NCBI GenBank assembly: GCA_049603835.1
Contig: JBMYSZ010000011.1
Span: forward strand, 1-64,000
DNA: 64,000 nt
From: Mangrovicoccus sp049603835
GTDB taxonomy: Bacteria; Pseudomonadota; Alphaproteobacteria; Rhodobacterales; Rhodobacteraceae
Reading direction: 5' to 3'
Part shown: in pieces, positions 1-10,800 of the stretch
How the letters are laid out: each line of letters starts with the position of its first letter
Position numbering within the stretch: the first letter of the stretch is position 1
The notes under the pieces: generated by a model
What the model was told of the DNA's origin: nothing
Databases searched by the model: none
What the model saw: only the letters and a program-made list of their open reading frames with translations
Made by a program: the position numbers and the translations under genes

Positions 1-570
1 CAATGCTTGGGACGGATCCTACTCAAAAGTGGAGGAGGTTTAAGGTCTCAGGTCAGTCTCAGGCCGGAGCGTCCGAACCATGTCTGGTCTTACGACTTCG
101 TTCAGGATCGCACCAATGATGGCCGAGCTTATCGAACCCTGAACGTCATAGACGAATTTACCAAGGAGGCACTGATGATCCGCGTCGATCGCAAGCTCAA
201 CTCAACCGATGTGCTGGATGCTCTGACCGACCTGTTCATCCTGCGTGGCCCGCCGGAATACATCAGGTCCGACAATGGACCGGAGTTCATTGCACAGAAG
301 GTGCGGGACTGGATCGCTGCCGTCGGAGCCAAAACCGCCTACATCGAACCAGGCTCACCCTGGGAGAACGGATACTGTGAAAGCTTCAACGCCCGGTTCC
401 GGGACGAACTGCTCAATGGCGAAATTTTCCACAGCTTGAAGGAAGCCCAAATCCTGATCGAGCAATGGCACATCCACTACAATACGGTCAGACCGCATAG
501 CGCTTTGGGGTATCGTCCACCCGCGCCGGAAAGCATCGTCCCGGTGGACCAAAGACCAACAATGCACTAA
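1..570 (+). CDS. IS3-family transposase OrfB (DDE integrase), 5' end outside window
   Basis: This is the catalytic part of an IS3-family transposase, which cuts and joins insertion-sequence ends. The frame is open from the first base, so the true start lies upstream. The integrase core shows the three acidic positions: D in WSYDFV, D in RSDNGPEF, and E in PWENGYCESF, followed by the usual tail NTVRPHSALGYRPP. The match to the family begins clearly only at LRPERPNHVW. The 20 or so residues before it do not resemble the usual basic linker, so this copy may carry an internal deletion or frameshift and be inactive. No other gene of the element is in the window. The family call is firm; whether the copy is intact cannot be judged here. 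Confidence 0.85.
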   Translation, partial: QCLGRILLKSGGGLRSQVSLRPERPNHVWSYDFVQDRTNDGRAYRTLNVIDEFTKEALMIRVDRKLNSTDVLDALTDLFILRGPPEYIRSDNGPEFIAQKVRDWIAAVGAKTAYIEPGSPWENGYCESFNARFRDELLNGEIFHSLKEAQILIEQWHIHYNTVRPHSALGYRPPAPESIVPVDQRPTMH

Positions 571-604
571 CAATTAAACCGGACCACCCGATGGGGGCAC
601 GCCA
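1..604 (+). mobile_element. Right end of an IS3-family insertion sequence
   Basis: The transposase reading frame stops at 570. It is followed by a stretch at about 576-604 (ACCGGACCACCCGATGGGGG and flank) of the kind often found at the right terminus of IS3-family elements. The left end is outside the window, so the inverted repeat cannot be paired and the exact boundary is a guess. No target-site duplication can be tested. Bases 605-845 hold no gene I can support. Confidence 0.55.
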
Positions 605-845
605 GTGGGTCCACCTGCCGTTGTGAAGACTTCTGTATTCATGGCGAAGGCTCCAGCGGCTGAGACGCGCGCGCTGTCAATTCCTTTGCGGATTTTATGG
701 ATTGATTGTCACTTGGTCGATCCGCATATCGCCATCCACAGACATCATATGCGTTAAACAGTTTCTGTAACTCGCTCACATGAGAGATAAGTGTTGGAAA
801 TTCCTCACGAGGGAAAGACGAGGGCGGGCTCCCGCAACCAAAAAA

Positions 846-1367
846 TCAACCAAAACGCCAAATCAATTCCGATCGGTGATGGGTTTTGCGCCCAGAGCGC
901 CAAACAGGCGTGGCTCGGTGGAATTTAAAGCCTTCGCTTTGCCAAAAGGCCAGCGCTTTGGGATTTTCCTCCAACACACATAATAATAGCCGCTTTGCAC
1001 TGGCTTCGTGGACCATCTCTTTCAATAAATTCACCGCCGCATTTCCCAAACCTAAACCACGTTTATCTAAGACAATTCCCAAAAACCCCAAATACCAATC
1101 CGAGGGCTCGGGGTAATTCCGCAAAAGATCAATTAAGCCAACCGGTTTCCCTTCTCCATCTCGGATAACAAAGAGCAGTTTATCAACCGCTTCCACACTT
1201 GGCGGTCGATCATAAAAGAACTCGTCTATCGTTTCCGGCGACGGTGCCTCGCCTGTTTCCAGCATCACATAATCCGCAAGCTGTTCGAAAAGCGCGGTGA
1301 CAAGCAGCCTATCATTTTCTGGATCAAGCGCTTGCAATGACAGGGCGGGTTTTGGGCAGATTGGCAT
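846..1367 (-). CDS. GNAT-family N-acetyltransferase
   Basis: A 173-residue protein with the GNAT fold, which transfers an acetyl group from acetyl-CoA to an amine; the substrate is unknown. The acetyl-CoA pyrophosphate-binding motif is seen as RGLGLGNAA after the beta-strand YLGFLGIVLD. The C-terminal pattern NPKALAFWQSEGF is the usual last helix and strand of the family. The start ATG at 1367 is preceded by AGGAC. The gene stands alone between the IS remnant and the leader of the giant surface protein, and reads away from the latter. It could act on a small molecule or a protein terminus; nothing nearby decides. Confidence 0.8.
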   Translation of the reverse strand: MPICPKPALSLQALDPENDRLLVTALFEQLADYVMLETGEAPSPETIDEFFYDRPPSVEAVDKLLFVIRDGEGKPVGLIDLLRNYPEPSDWYLGFLGIVLDKRGLGLGNAAVNLLKEMVHEASAKRLLLCVLEENPKALAFWQSEGFKFHRATPVWRSGRKTHHRSELIWRFG

Positions 1368-1693
1368 ATTGTCCTGCTTCCGCTGAAGAATAGCCGAGAT
1401 TCTGTTCTATAATGGCAGCTTTTTCAACCGGCAGATGGATGAGGAGTGACTCGTTTCAGGCTGATAGTCAGCGAAATGGAAAAGTATCAAATGTTTTTCA
1501 ACCGGATCAGAGCTTTTAAGCGTCAAACTGGATGCCTAATTCTGTGCCAATCTCGGGACAATATTTTCGCGAATTAAATGATATTTTCCGTTTTGACGCC
1601 CTTAAATCGCATTTCCCCGCCTTTTATAAAAAATAAGTCCCAGCATTATTTAGCGAGAACTGAGTCAAGTATTTTCCTAAGGCCTAGCCACCT

Positions 1694-1715
1694 TAAAATG
1701 TGCTAGCACATTTTA
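1694..1715. promoter_or_regulatory. 22-bp perfect palindrome, candidate operator
   Basis: The two 11-base halves (TAAAATGTGCT and AGCACATTTTA) are exact reverse complements with no spacer, and the core is TGTGCTAGCACA. It lies 132 bases before the giant gene's start codon and about 330 bases upstream of the divergent acetyltransferase start. The symmetry fits binding of a dimeric regulator. I do not recognise the site as a known family's consensus. A cruciform or a hairpin in RNA is an alternative. Confidence 0.6.
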
Positions 1716-1793
1716 GTTCTGCATTCTGAGGTTCCATTTATTGCGGTATTTCAAAGGCCTGTGGTAACTAGAAATTAACCAAAAATTTTCGAG

Positions 1794-1819
1794 TTGCCCT
1801 TTTTTCGGGGCAATTTTTT
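1794..1819 (+). terminator. Terminator-like hairpin in the 5' leader of the giant gene
   Basis: TTGCCC at 1794-1799 pairs with GGGCAA at 1808-1813 across an eight-base loop. The stem can be extended by a G-T pair and an A-T pair, and it is followed directly by six T residues. This has the shape of an intrinsic terminator, yet it lies only 28 bases before the start codon of a 24.6-kb gene, with no plus-strand gene upstream except the IS. An attenuator or antitermination point is the natural reading. A chance T-rich hairpin cannot be excluded. Confidence 0.5.
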
Positions 1820-1847
1820 GCGCTTTTTGCTTCGAAAGGTCTTTTCG

Positions 1848-4800
1848 ATGAACATCCCCTTTACCCCCGATCTTGGCATCAATGTGTTCGAAACCGGCAC
1901 GCAAAGCGGCGCTCGAATGACCGTGCTTGCCGATGGCCGTTATGTGGTTACCTGGCATAGCCAAGGGCAGGATGGGTCGGATTATGGTATCTTTGCCCAG
2001 CTCTATACCAATACCGGGCAGCGCATCGGGACAAGCTTTCAGGTCAATAGCTATGCCGCTGGCAGTCAAGACTACCCGCAAATTGCGGCTCTTGAAGATG
2101 GCGGGTTTGTGATTGTTTGGCAAAGCTATGGGCAAGACGGGGATCGCTACGGGGGGTATGGCCAGCGCTTTGATGCGGCGGGGCAAGCAATTGGCGATGA
2201 ATTCCAGATCAACACGATCACATATCGCGATCAGACCTTTATAAGCGTTGTGGGAACGACAGATGGCGGCTTTGCCATCACTTTTACTGATTATGGCGCG
2301 GATACGTCTTCCACGAGTTACGCTGATATTCGCCTGCGGATCTATGATGACCAGGGACAGCCTGTGGCTGCGGACCAAACCGTTAATACGGTCACGTATC
2401 GCCTGCAAACCGACCCTAAAATCAGTCGGATAGAGGCCAGCGGCGATGCAAACCAGCTGTCCGCTGGCGGGCTTGTGGTTGTGTGGACCGATCTTTCTGG
2501 CAGCAGCGATCATCCCGATAGGTCTAGCTATCGTGTTTTGATGCAGCGATTTGCAGAGGACGGCACGGCGCTTGGGATTGAAACTCAAGTCAACACGACC
2601 GCGGTTTATACTCAGCATATCCCGGTAGTGGCCGGCTTGGCGGGGGGGCGGTATGTTGTGTCCTGGATGAGCACTGGAAATGAAGATGGAGGCGGTTACT
2701 ATTACGCTATCGTCGCGCAGGTTTATAATGGCGATGGCACTAAGGTTGGTGGGGAATTCGTCGTCAACCAGACCACTTATAGGAACCAAACTTACCCAGT
2801 AATCACAGCCACCGATGATGGCGGCTTTATCATTGCCTATACCCATCAAGATGGCAGCTATTCCGACGGATCGGGCTATATGGCGCTGGCTCGGCGGTTT
2901 GATGCGGATGGCAATGCTTTGGGCGATGAGTTTCGCCTAAACGCCACGACCGAAGGCAATCAATGGGCTGGGGATATCGGTGATCTGGGCAATGGCCAGT
3001 TTGTGGCGTTGATGACCTCGCCTGATAGCGAAGGGGAGGGCGTTTATCAGCGGCTATTCAACAGTGATGGCACCGCGCCCGCAATCGAAGCCCCCGAAAT
3101 CGAAGCGCTGTCCGTGTCCCGTGTCTTTGGCGAAAACGCGCTCAATGCCGGGCTGCAACGCATTGATACGGATGGCAAAGCCGCAGTTTCCGATGCCGAT
3201 AGCGCCGATTTCTCTGGCGGGCGGCTGATCGTTTCTCCGCTGGGGTATGTGAAGTATAATGATGACTTCGGCCCGATCGATGGCGCGGCGCAGCATCAGC
3301 TCGGCTTTGTCTCTGGGCGGGTGAGCGTCGCGGGCGGGGTCGTTAGCGTTGATGGCATCGATATCGGCACGCTGTCGAGCGATGGGCAGGATGGCGCGCC
3401 CCTGATTCTTGATCTCAATGCCGCCGCGACCCCGGCCAATCTCGAAGTGCTGATCGAGCATCTGGGCTACGGCAATAGCTCTGACGATCCGGTGAGCGGG
3501 ATCAGCTATCAGATCTTGCTTGAAGACGGCGATGGCGCGGCGAGTGACCCCTATGTGATCGAGATCGAAATCACCCCGGAAAGCGATGATGCCGCAGCGC
3601 GGGTGGGGCTTGATACCCGAGTGGAAACCGACACCAGTTATGATGCCGAACGGGCTTGGTCGGCTGAGACATTTGATCCCGTTACCGGCGCGATCAATGG
3701 CTATGTGACGGTTTGGAATTCCAACGGACAGGATGGATCGGGCTATGGCGTCTATGCGCAGCGCTTTGATCTACAGGGGGAAAAACTCGGCGGCGAATTC
3801 CAGGTTAATTCCTACAGCTCATCCGATCAGCGCTATTCCCATATTGCTGGCCTCACCGATGGCGGCTTTGTGATCACATGGTCGAGCTATCACCAAGATG
3901 GCAGCTATTGGGGTATTTATGCGGCGCGCTATGATGCCAATGGCGATTTGGTGGCTGGCCAGGAGGAGGTCCGGGTCAATAGCTATACCAGCTCGCATCA
4001 ATATGTGCCCTATGTGGTGGGGACAAGCGATGGCGGCTATCAGATTGCTTGGCGCTCTAACGGCCAAGATGGCAATGGCTATGGCGTTTATACGCAGCGA
4101 TATGACAATACCGGCGCGAAAATCGGCGGCGAAACCCTGGTCAACCAAACCACATCCGGAGGTCAATATTCGGAGCCTATCCTCGCTCTTCCAAATGGGC
4201 GGGTCTTTATGGGCTGGCAATCCTCTAGCGGCGATGGCAGCGGTTATGCGGCCTATGGGCGGTTTATCGATGCAGACGGGAATTTAGAAGGCGATGAATT
4301 CCTTCTCGCAACAACCAGCGCAGGCGATCAAAATTATGGCCGCTCGGCTTTGCTTAGCGATGGCACTATTCTGGTTGCTTGGAATTCTTATGGTCAAGAC
4401 GGGTCGGAAAGCGGCGTTTATATCCGCAAATTCGCACAAGACGGCACCGCGCTAAGCGAAGAGATCCGCGTCAATGACCAGACCTCTGGCGCCCAATATA
4501 TCCATGATATTGTCGCTTTGGATAATGGGCGGTTTGTTGTCATCTTTAACGATACCTCCCGGCCGTCGCCCGGCTCTGGCGAGGATGTTTTGGCGCAGGT
4601 CTTTGATAATGATCTGTCGCGGGTTGATAGCGAATTTATCGTCAATGCGGATGTGAGCGGTTCGCAAAGAACCGCTGGTGCTGTGGCTCTGGCGGGCGGG
4701 AATTTTGTTGTTACCTTTACGGATACGCAGCCGAGCCCTGATCAAATCCGCCAGCAGATCTTTGGGACTGCGAGCGATTTTCCCGTATCCGAGGCACCAG

Positions 4801-7800
4801 AGCTGACAGGCCTTAGCGGCACTTGGACCATCACCGAAGCTCAGGCCCAAGCCGGGCTGGCTCTTGCGCCTGCTGGCGCTCTTACCCTGACCGACCCCGA
4901 TAGCGCGAATTTCGACGGCGGTGTTTTGCGGCTCAGCCGGACTACGCTAACGGGCGAGGCGAGCTATTACAGCGGCGAGGATGGAGAAGGGCAGGATAGT
5001 CTTTCCTTCGCAGCGCCGGTCACGCTGAATGGCAGCGATATCAGCATTGGCGGCCAAATCATCGGTCAGTTGATCAGCGATGGCCAAAATGGTGCGGATC
5101 TGGAAATTCTGTTCACCGCTGCGGCCACGCCCGCTTTGGTCGAGGATCTGCTGCGGGCCGTGCAGTATCAAAATAGCTCCGACGATCCGGCGCCAAGCCG
5201 CAGTTATCTGGTTGAGCTCACCGATGGCGATGGCGGTGCTTTGGCCGAGGATTGGAGCTTTACCCTAGACATCTCCCCCGACGCGGACAGCCCGCTCACC
5301 CCAGTGGGCGAAGAGCAGGGCGTCAATCAACATACCGAAGGCGAGCAATACGGGCCCCAGATTGCGACTTTGGCCGATGGTGGCTGGGTCGTTGTTTGGT
5401 ATCAAGCGGGCGAGCAAGACCCCGACGGCATTTACCTGCAACGCTACACGGCCGATGGCGCGTTTTATGGGGCGCCGGAGATCGTCAATACTGCAACCGA
5501 AGGCTATCAATATGAGCCGCAGATCGCCGCGCTGAGCGATGGTGGCTGGGTTGTGGTCTGGACGGATAATGCCGCAACGTCTGTTGTGAAAGCGCAGCGT
5601 TATGATGCCTTTGGGGCGATGATCGGCGGTGAAACCGTGATCGGCGAATTGCCCGATGATAGCGATTATCAGCCAGCGGTGATTGGCGATGCGGCGGGCG
5701 GCTTTGGGGTCAGCTATAGCGCCAATGGCCTGGATGGGTCGGGCTATGGCATTGCCTATCGCCATGTGGCAGCCGATGGCACGCTAAGCGCCGAGATCCA
5801 GGTCAATGAAACGACCTCTAGCACACAAGACCAATCCGACCTGGCGCTACTTTCCAATGGCCAGACCGTGGTGGTCTATGCGGCGGAAACTTCTGGAACC
5901 TCTGGCGACGGGAGCAGCACGGGGATTTTCGCGCGCATTTTGGATGCCAGCGGCCAGCCCCTAGGGAGCGAATTCCAGATCAACGAGCTGACCAGCGGCG
6001 GGCAGCATAGCCCGGTCGTGATCGCGACCCAAACCGGCTTTGCCGTGGCTTGGGCTGGGGCGACTTCTGGCTATACGGCAATCCGTTTCTTCGACCAGGC
6101 GGGCCAAGCCCTTACCGGCGAAAGCGCAATTTATGACAGCGGGATCGGGAGCTCGGGCAATGATGTTGATCTGATCGAACTTGCCGATGGGCGCATTCTG
6201 GCCGCGATGGAAAGTTACAAGCCTTCGGGTGAAAGCTATGAAGGGATTGTCGGCCAGCTCTATGGCGCGGATGGCACGCGCATTGATGGCTATTTCCGGA
6301 TTAATACGGACACAAGTGACTACCAACAAGCCGTCGCCCTAGCCGCTCTGCCTTCGGGCGGGGCAGCGGCGGTTTGGCAAAGCGCCTCCGCCCAGGATGA
6401 CGATGCGGGCACTGGCATCCGCCTGCAACTCTTTGGCGATGCGGCTGATTTCTCCTTTCTAGGAGCTGATCCGATCTTGGGCCTTTCCACCAGTCGCGAG
6501 CTTGATGAAGCCACGGCCAATCTGGGCCTACAGCGCCTGGATGCGGATGGCACTGTGGCTGTTGGCGCTTTGCCCAGCTCGCTCGATGGGGCGGTCCTGA
6601 CCCTGGCGCAATATGGCGCAGAGGAAGAGGATAATTACGGCGCGGGCGAGGGCACGAAGGCGCTTAATCTCGGCCTGATCCCCGGGCAGCTCGGTAATGG
6701 CGATCTTAGCCTTTCGGGCACAGATATATTGATCGACGGCGTGATCGTTGCGGATATCCTGAGCGATGGTCAGGCTGGTGCTCCGTTGCAGATGCAGTTG
6801 ACCGCCAATGCAACAGCCGAGAGCCTAGAGGCGATCTTGGGCGCGCTTGGGGTTTCAACCGATAGCGATGATCCAAGCCCGCAGACCCTTTCGCTCAATA
6901 TTTCGAAAACTGCTAGCTTCGCCTTGCCGCAGAAATTGATCGATCTGAGCTGGACGCCAGAGCAAGACAGCGCCCTCATCGCCCATGAGCTGCGCCAAGT
7001 CAGCAGCTGGTATGACAGCAAAGGCCAAATCGTCGAGCTGACCGGCGGGGGCTTTGTGGTGGTTTGGCAGGCGAGTAACCACGACAATTATCACACTGAC
7101 AGTAACAACGGCATCTTTGCTCAGCTCTATGGTGCCAATCGTCAGCCCCTTGGCGCGGCCTTTATCGTGAATGAAACCATCGCGGGCGACCAGAGCGATC
7201 CGCAGGTGGCGGCGCTGGCGGATGGGGGCTTTGCCGTCTCTTACACCGGCTATAATATGGAGGCCGGGTCCGACAGCTCCACTACATATGACGGCGTTTT
7301 CACCACCAGTTTTGACGCAAGCGGCACGCGCATTCAGCCCGAAACCCAAATCAATCCCAATGACGCCCAATATCAAAGCGAAAGCGCCATCGCGGCGCTG
7401 AGCACGGGCGGCTATGCGGTTGTTTATCAAGATAGCAACGCAACCTATGGGTATTATGATATCTGGCTGCAGCTCGTGGATGATGCCGGGGTTTTTGCCA
7501 GCCGGGTCCAGGTAGATACCGAGGCAGATTACCGCCATGCCACCAGCCCGCAGATTGCCGCGCTCTTTGGCGGTGATGGCAGCCAAACCGGCTTTGCCGT
7601 CAGCTATCTTGGGGCGGGCAGCCAGGCCATGTTGCGGATCTATGATCTCACAGGGGCGGCAACGGATGTGCCGATTGCTCTGAGCCAGATCCCTAGCGGG
7701 GCAAGCTATGACATCACCGGGCGCGCTACGGGCGGCTATGTGATCACATGGGTGGATGGCTCTGACATCTATGGCCAGATCTTTGCCGAAAATGGCACGG

Positions 7801-10800
7801 CGCTGGCCCCGGCCTTCTTGGTCACCGGCAGCAATATGACAGGGTCGGCGCCGGTCGTCACTGCGATGCAGGATGGTGGCTTTGTCATTGGTTGGACGGG
7901 AAATGGCCTGGCCGATAGCAATGGCGTTTATGCGCAGCGCTATGATGCGACAGGCGCGCGGATCGATGGGCCGGAGCTGATCAATCCTAGCGATACATCT
8001 TCGCAATCGCAACTGGACTTGGCGGGCAGCAGCACAGGCGGCTTCCTGAGTGTTTATAGCTTTGGCAATATTTTCCTGCGGGAGTTTTCGCCCAGCGGGG
8101 AAACAGGGCTAGACCCGATTTTGACCGGGTTTGATGGCTCGGAAAACCGATATACCGGCGCGGTGCTGGGGAAGGTTTTCCCTATTGACGTAACGGTCGG
8201 TTTCGAGGCCATGGGCAGCCTCGATGGTGGCGCGCTGCGGGTCTATTTCCATCTGGGTGGCAAAGCCACGGATACGCTGTCTCTCATTGAAAACAGCCGG
8301 GTCAGCGTTTCGGGTGTGGATGTCTCGGTTGATGGCACCGTGATTGGCCAGATCGACGCCACCGAGGATGGCAGTGCAGGCCAGGCCCTAACCATCGCGC
8401 TAAATGCCAATGCCGATAGCGTCGCGGTCGAAGAGCTGATCGAAGCTTTGGGCTATCAGGCGAACCAGGATCAATATGATCTGCGCTATGAATATCGCCA
8501 AATTGCCGTGGATGTAACCGATAGCGCTGGCAATCAGACGGATCCCGCGCGCAAGCAGCTCTATTTTTCTTATGCGGGAAATCAGACTGTTTTCGAACTC
8601 AATGGCTGGCTCGATGACTATCCGCGTCTGGATTATTCAACCTTAAAAGATGGCCCAGTGCGGTGGGATGGCGATGTGGGCATCCGCTCGCAATATGCCG
8701 ACGATTGGGATGGCGGCTATCTCGAATTCCTGCTCAACCATAATCACGGCAACGGGCTTGTCTTTAGTTTTGAAGATGAGGGCAGTGATGCGGGGCAGAT
8801 CGGATTTGATGGCACCGAAGTAAGCTATGGCGGCGTTGTCTTTGGCACGGTTCGCGCCGGTTATCATGGAACCGGAACTTACGACCACTGGATCATCGAT
8901 TTTAATGACCAAGCCAGCAATGAAAGTGTCGAAGCGCTGATCGAGGCGATGACCGTCGAAGCGCAAGGCACCCAAAGCTATAGCTATATCTACCCGTATA
9001 TGACTTTGGCAAATGGGGTTGGCGCAAGCACCAGCCAAAGCCGAGCTTATATTTACCTTGATCATTACAACGACCTTGGCACGACAGAAACCGATCCGAG
9101 CCAAAGCCCCGAAGCGCAGGTCAATGCCTTCACTTATGGGGAGCAGACCTGGCCATTTATCGCCGCTCTGGCGGATGGCGGTTATATAATTATCTGGCAA
9201 TCGCAATATCAGCTCGACCCGCTTTCCAGCAGTTATGAGCTTTTCGCGCAGCGCTATGATGAATGGGGCAATAAACTTGGCAGGGAATTCTCCGTCACGG
9301 ATATTGCGGGCAATGCTGGAAATTACCGCGCGATCGGCCTAGCCAATGGCGGCTTTGTGATCACATGGAAGGATACGGGCGGGCGGGCCGAAGATAGCAG
9401 TGGCGTTTTTGGCCGGGTTTACGCGGCTGATGGCATGCCGGGCGATATTTTCTTGGTCAATGAGGCCACCCATTCCACTCAGTCGCAAAGTTGGATGACA
9501 CCTCTGGCCGATGGGCGCTTTGCGGTGGTGTATCGATCTTTTGCCTCCGTCACGAATTCTGGCGATATCTATGCGCGTTTCTTCCTAGCTGATGGCACAG
9601 CCGATGGCGGCGAAATCCAGATAAACTCTCGCACCGCTGATTCGCAGTATAATCCTAGTATTACTGAGCTTCCCAATGGGGATCTGATGATCATCTGGGA
9701 GGATTATGGATATAAGTATTACGAGCCCTATAAATATAATAGTTATCTCGATGATGTGCGTGTTCAGCGTCTGTCCAGCAGCGGTGAATTGCTGGCCCTT
9801 GACGGTAGCGCCCTCAATGGTGCCTCCGGCGAGACAGTTTTAACCGCTACCTATGGCACTTATTTCGGCAATGAACGTATTCAGGCTCTGTCACCCTCGC
9901 CCGAATTGCCCGAAGGGGGCTTTGTGGCGGTTTGGACCGACAGTACCACCAACAATATCAACGGCCAGATCTATGCTCTCGATGGCACGCTGATCCGCGA
10001 TACATTTACGCTCACCCAGTATAGCGGCGGCACGCAATCGCATCCGAGTTTGCTGCCGACCTCGGATGGCGGCTTTATCCTGACCTATTATGACAGCAAT
10101 GCCCGCGACGGTTCTGGCAATGCGATTTTGCAGCAGCGTTTCACCGCCGATGGCAGCTTTGATGGCCTGCCTGTGGTGATCAATGAAGAGGGTGCTGGCA
10201 ATCAAGATCAGGCCTGGGCCGCGCAGCTTGTGAATGGCACCATCGTCACGGCCTGGCGCTCGGACACAAATGGCGAGGCGGGAGATGGCAATGGCTCTGG
10301 GATTTTCCACAGTCTGAGCAATCAGCCGAGCCTGCCCAGCGGCGCCGAAGATCCGATCCTTCTGGGCATGGAAGAGCAGGTTAGCCTACAAGAGGCCGAT
10401 CTGAATGCCGGGATCACACCGTTTGACGCGGATGGGCGGCTTTCGCTCACCGATGCCGATAGCCTGGATTTCGACGGCGGTACTTTGCTTGTCACGCGTC
10501 TGGCAGGGTCTGGCACCTCGCTCGATCCCGCGCTACGCCCCGAAGATGCGCGCGAAGGCGATCCGGGCTTTGCCACTGCGGGTGGGGTCAGCCTTGCGGG
10601 TGCCGATATTTCCGTGAATGGCGTCCATATCGCGACCCTGGTACAAAATGGCCTGGCCGGCGCGCCGCTGGAGCTTTTGTTCAACAGTAATGCCAGCGTC
10701 GAAGCGGTAGAGGCACTGCTGGCCCAGCTTGGTGTGCGCAGTGATAGCGACAGCCCGGCGCCGCTGCGGAGCTTCAATCTGCGGCTAAGCGATGGTGATG

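Larger units (their letters stand above)
1368..1847. other. 480-bp AT-rich intergenic leader upstream of the giant gene
   Basis: No reading frame here looks coding. The stretch is clearly more AT-rich than its surroundings and separates two divergent genes, so it should hold both promoters. Two structures stand out and are listed separately: a perfect 22-bp palindrome at 1694-1715 and a terminator-like hairpin at 1794-1819. A TTGACG hexamer at 1593 and a TATAAA at 1625 are spaced too far apart to form one promoter. Confidence 0.7.

Noticed and set aside
1593..1630. Sigma-70 promoter made of TTGACG (1593) and TATAAA (1625)
   Set aside because: The spacer is 26 bases, far from the usual 16-18.
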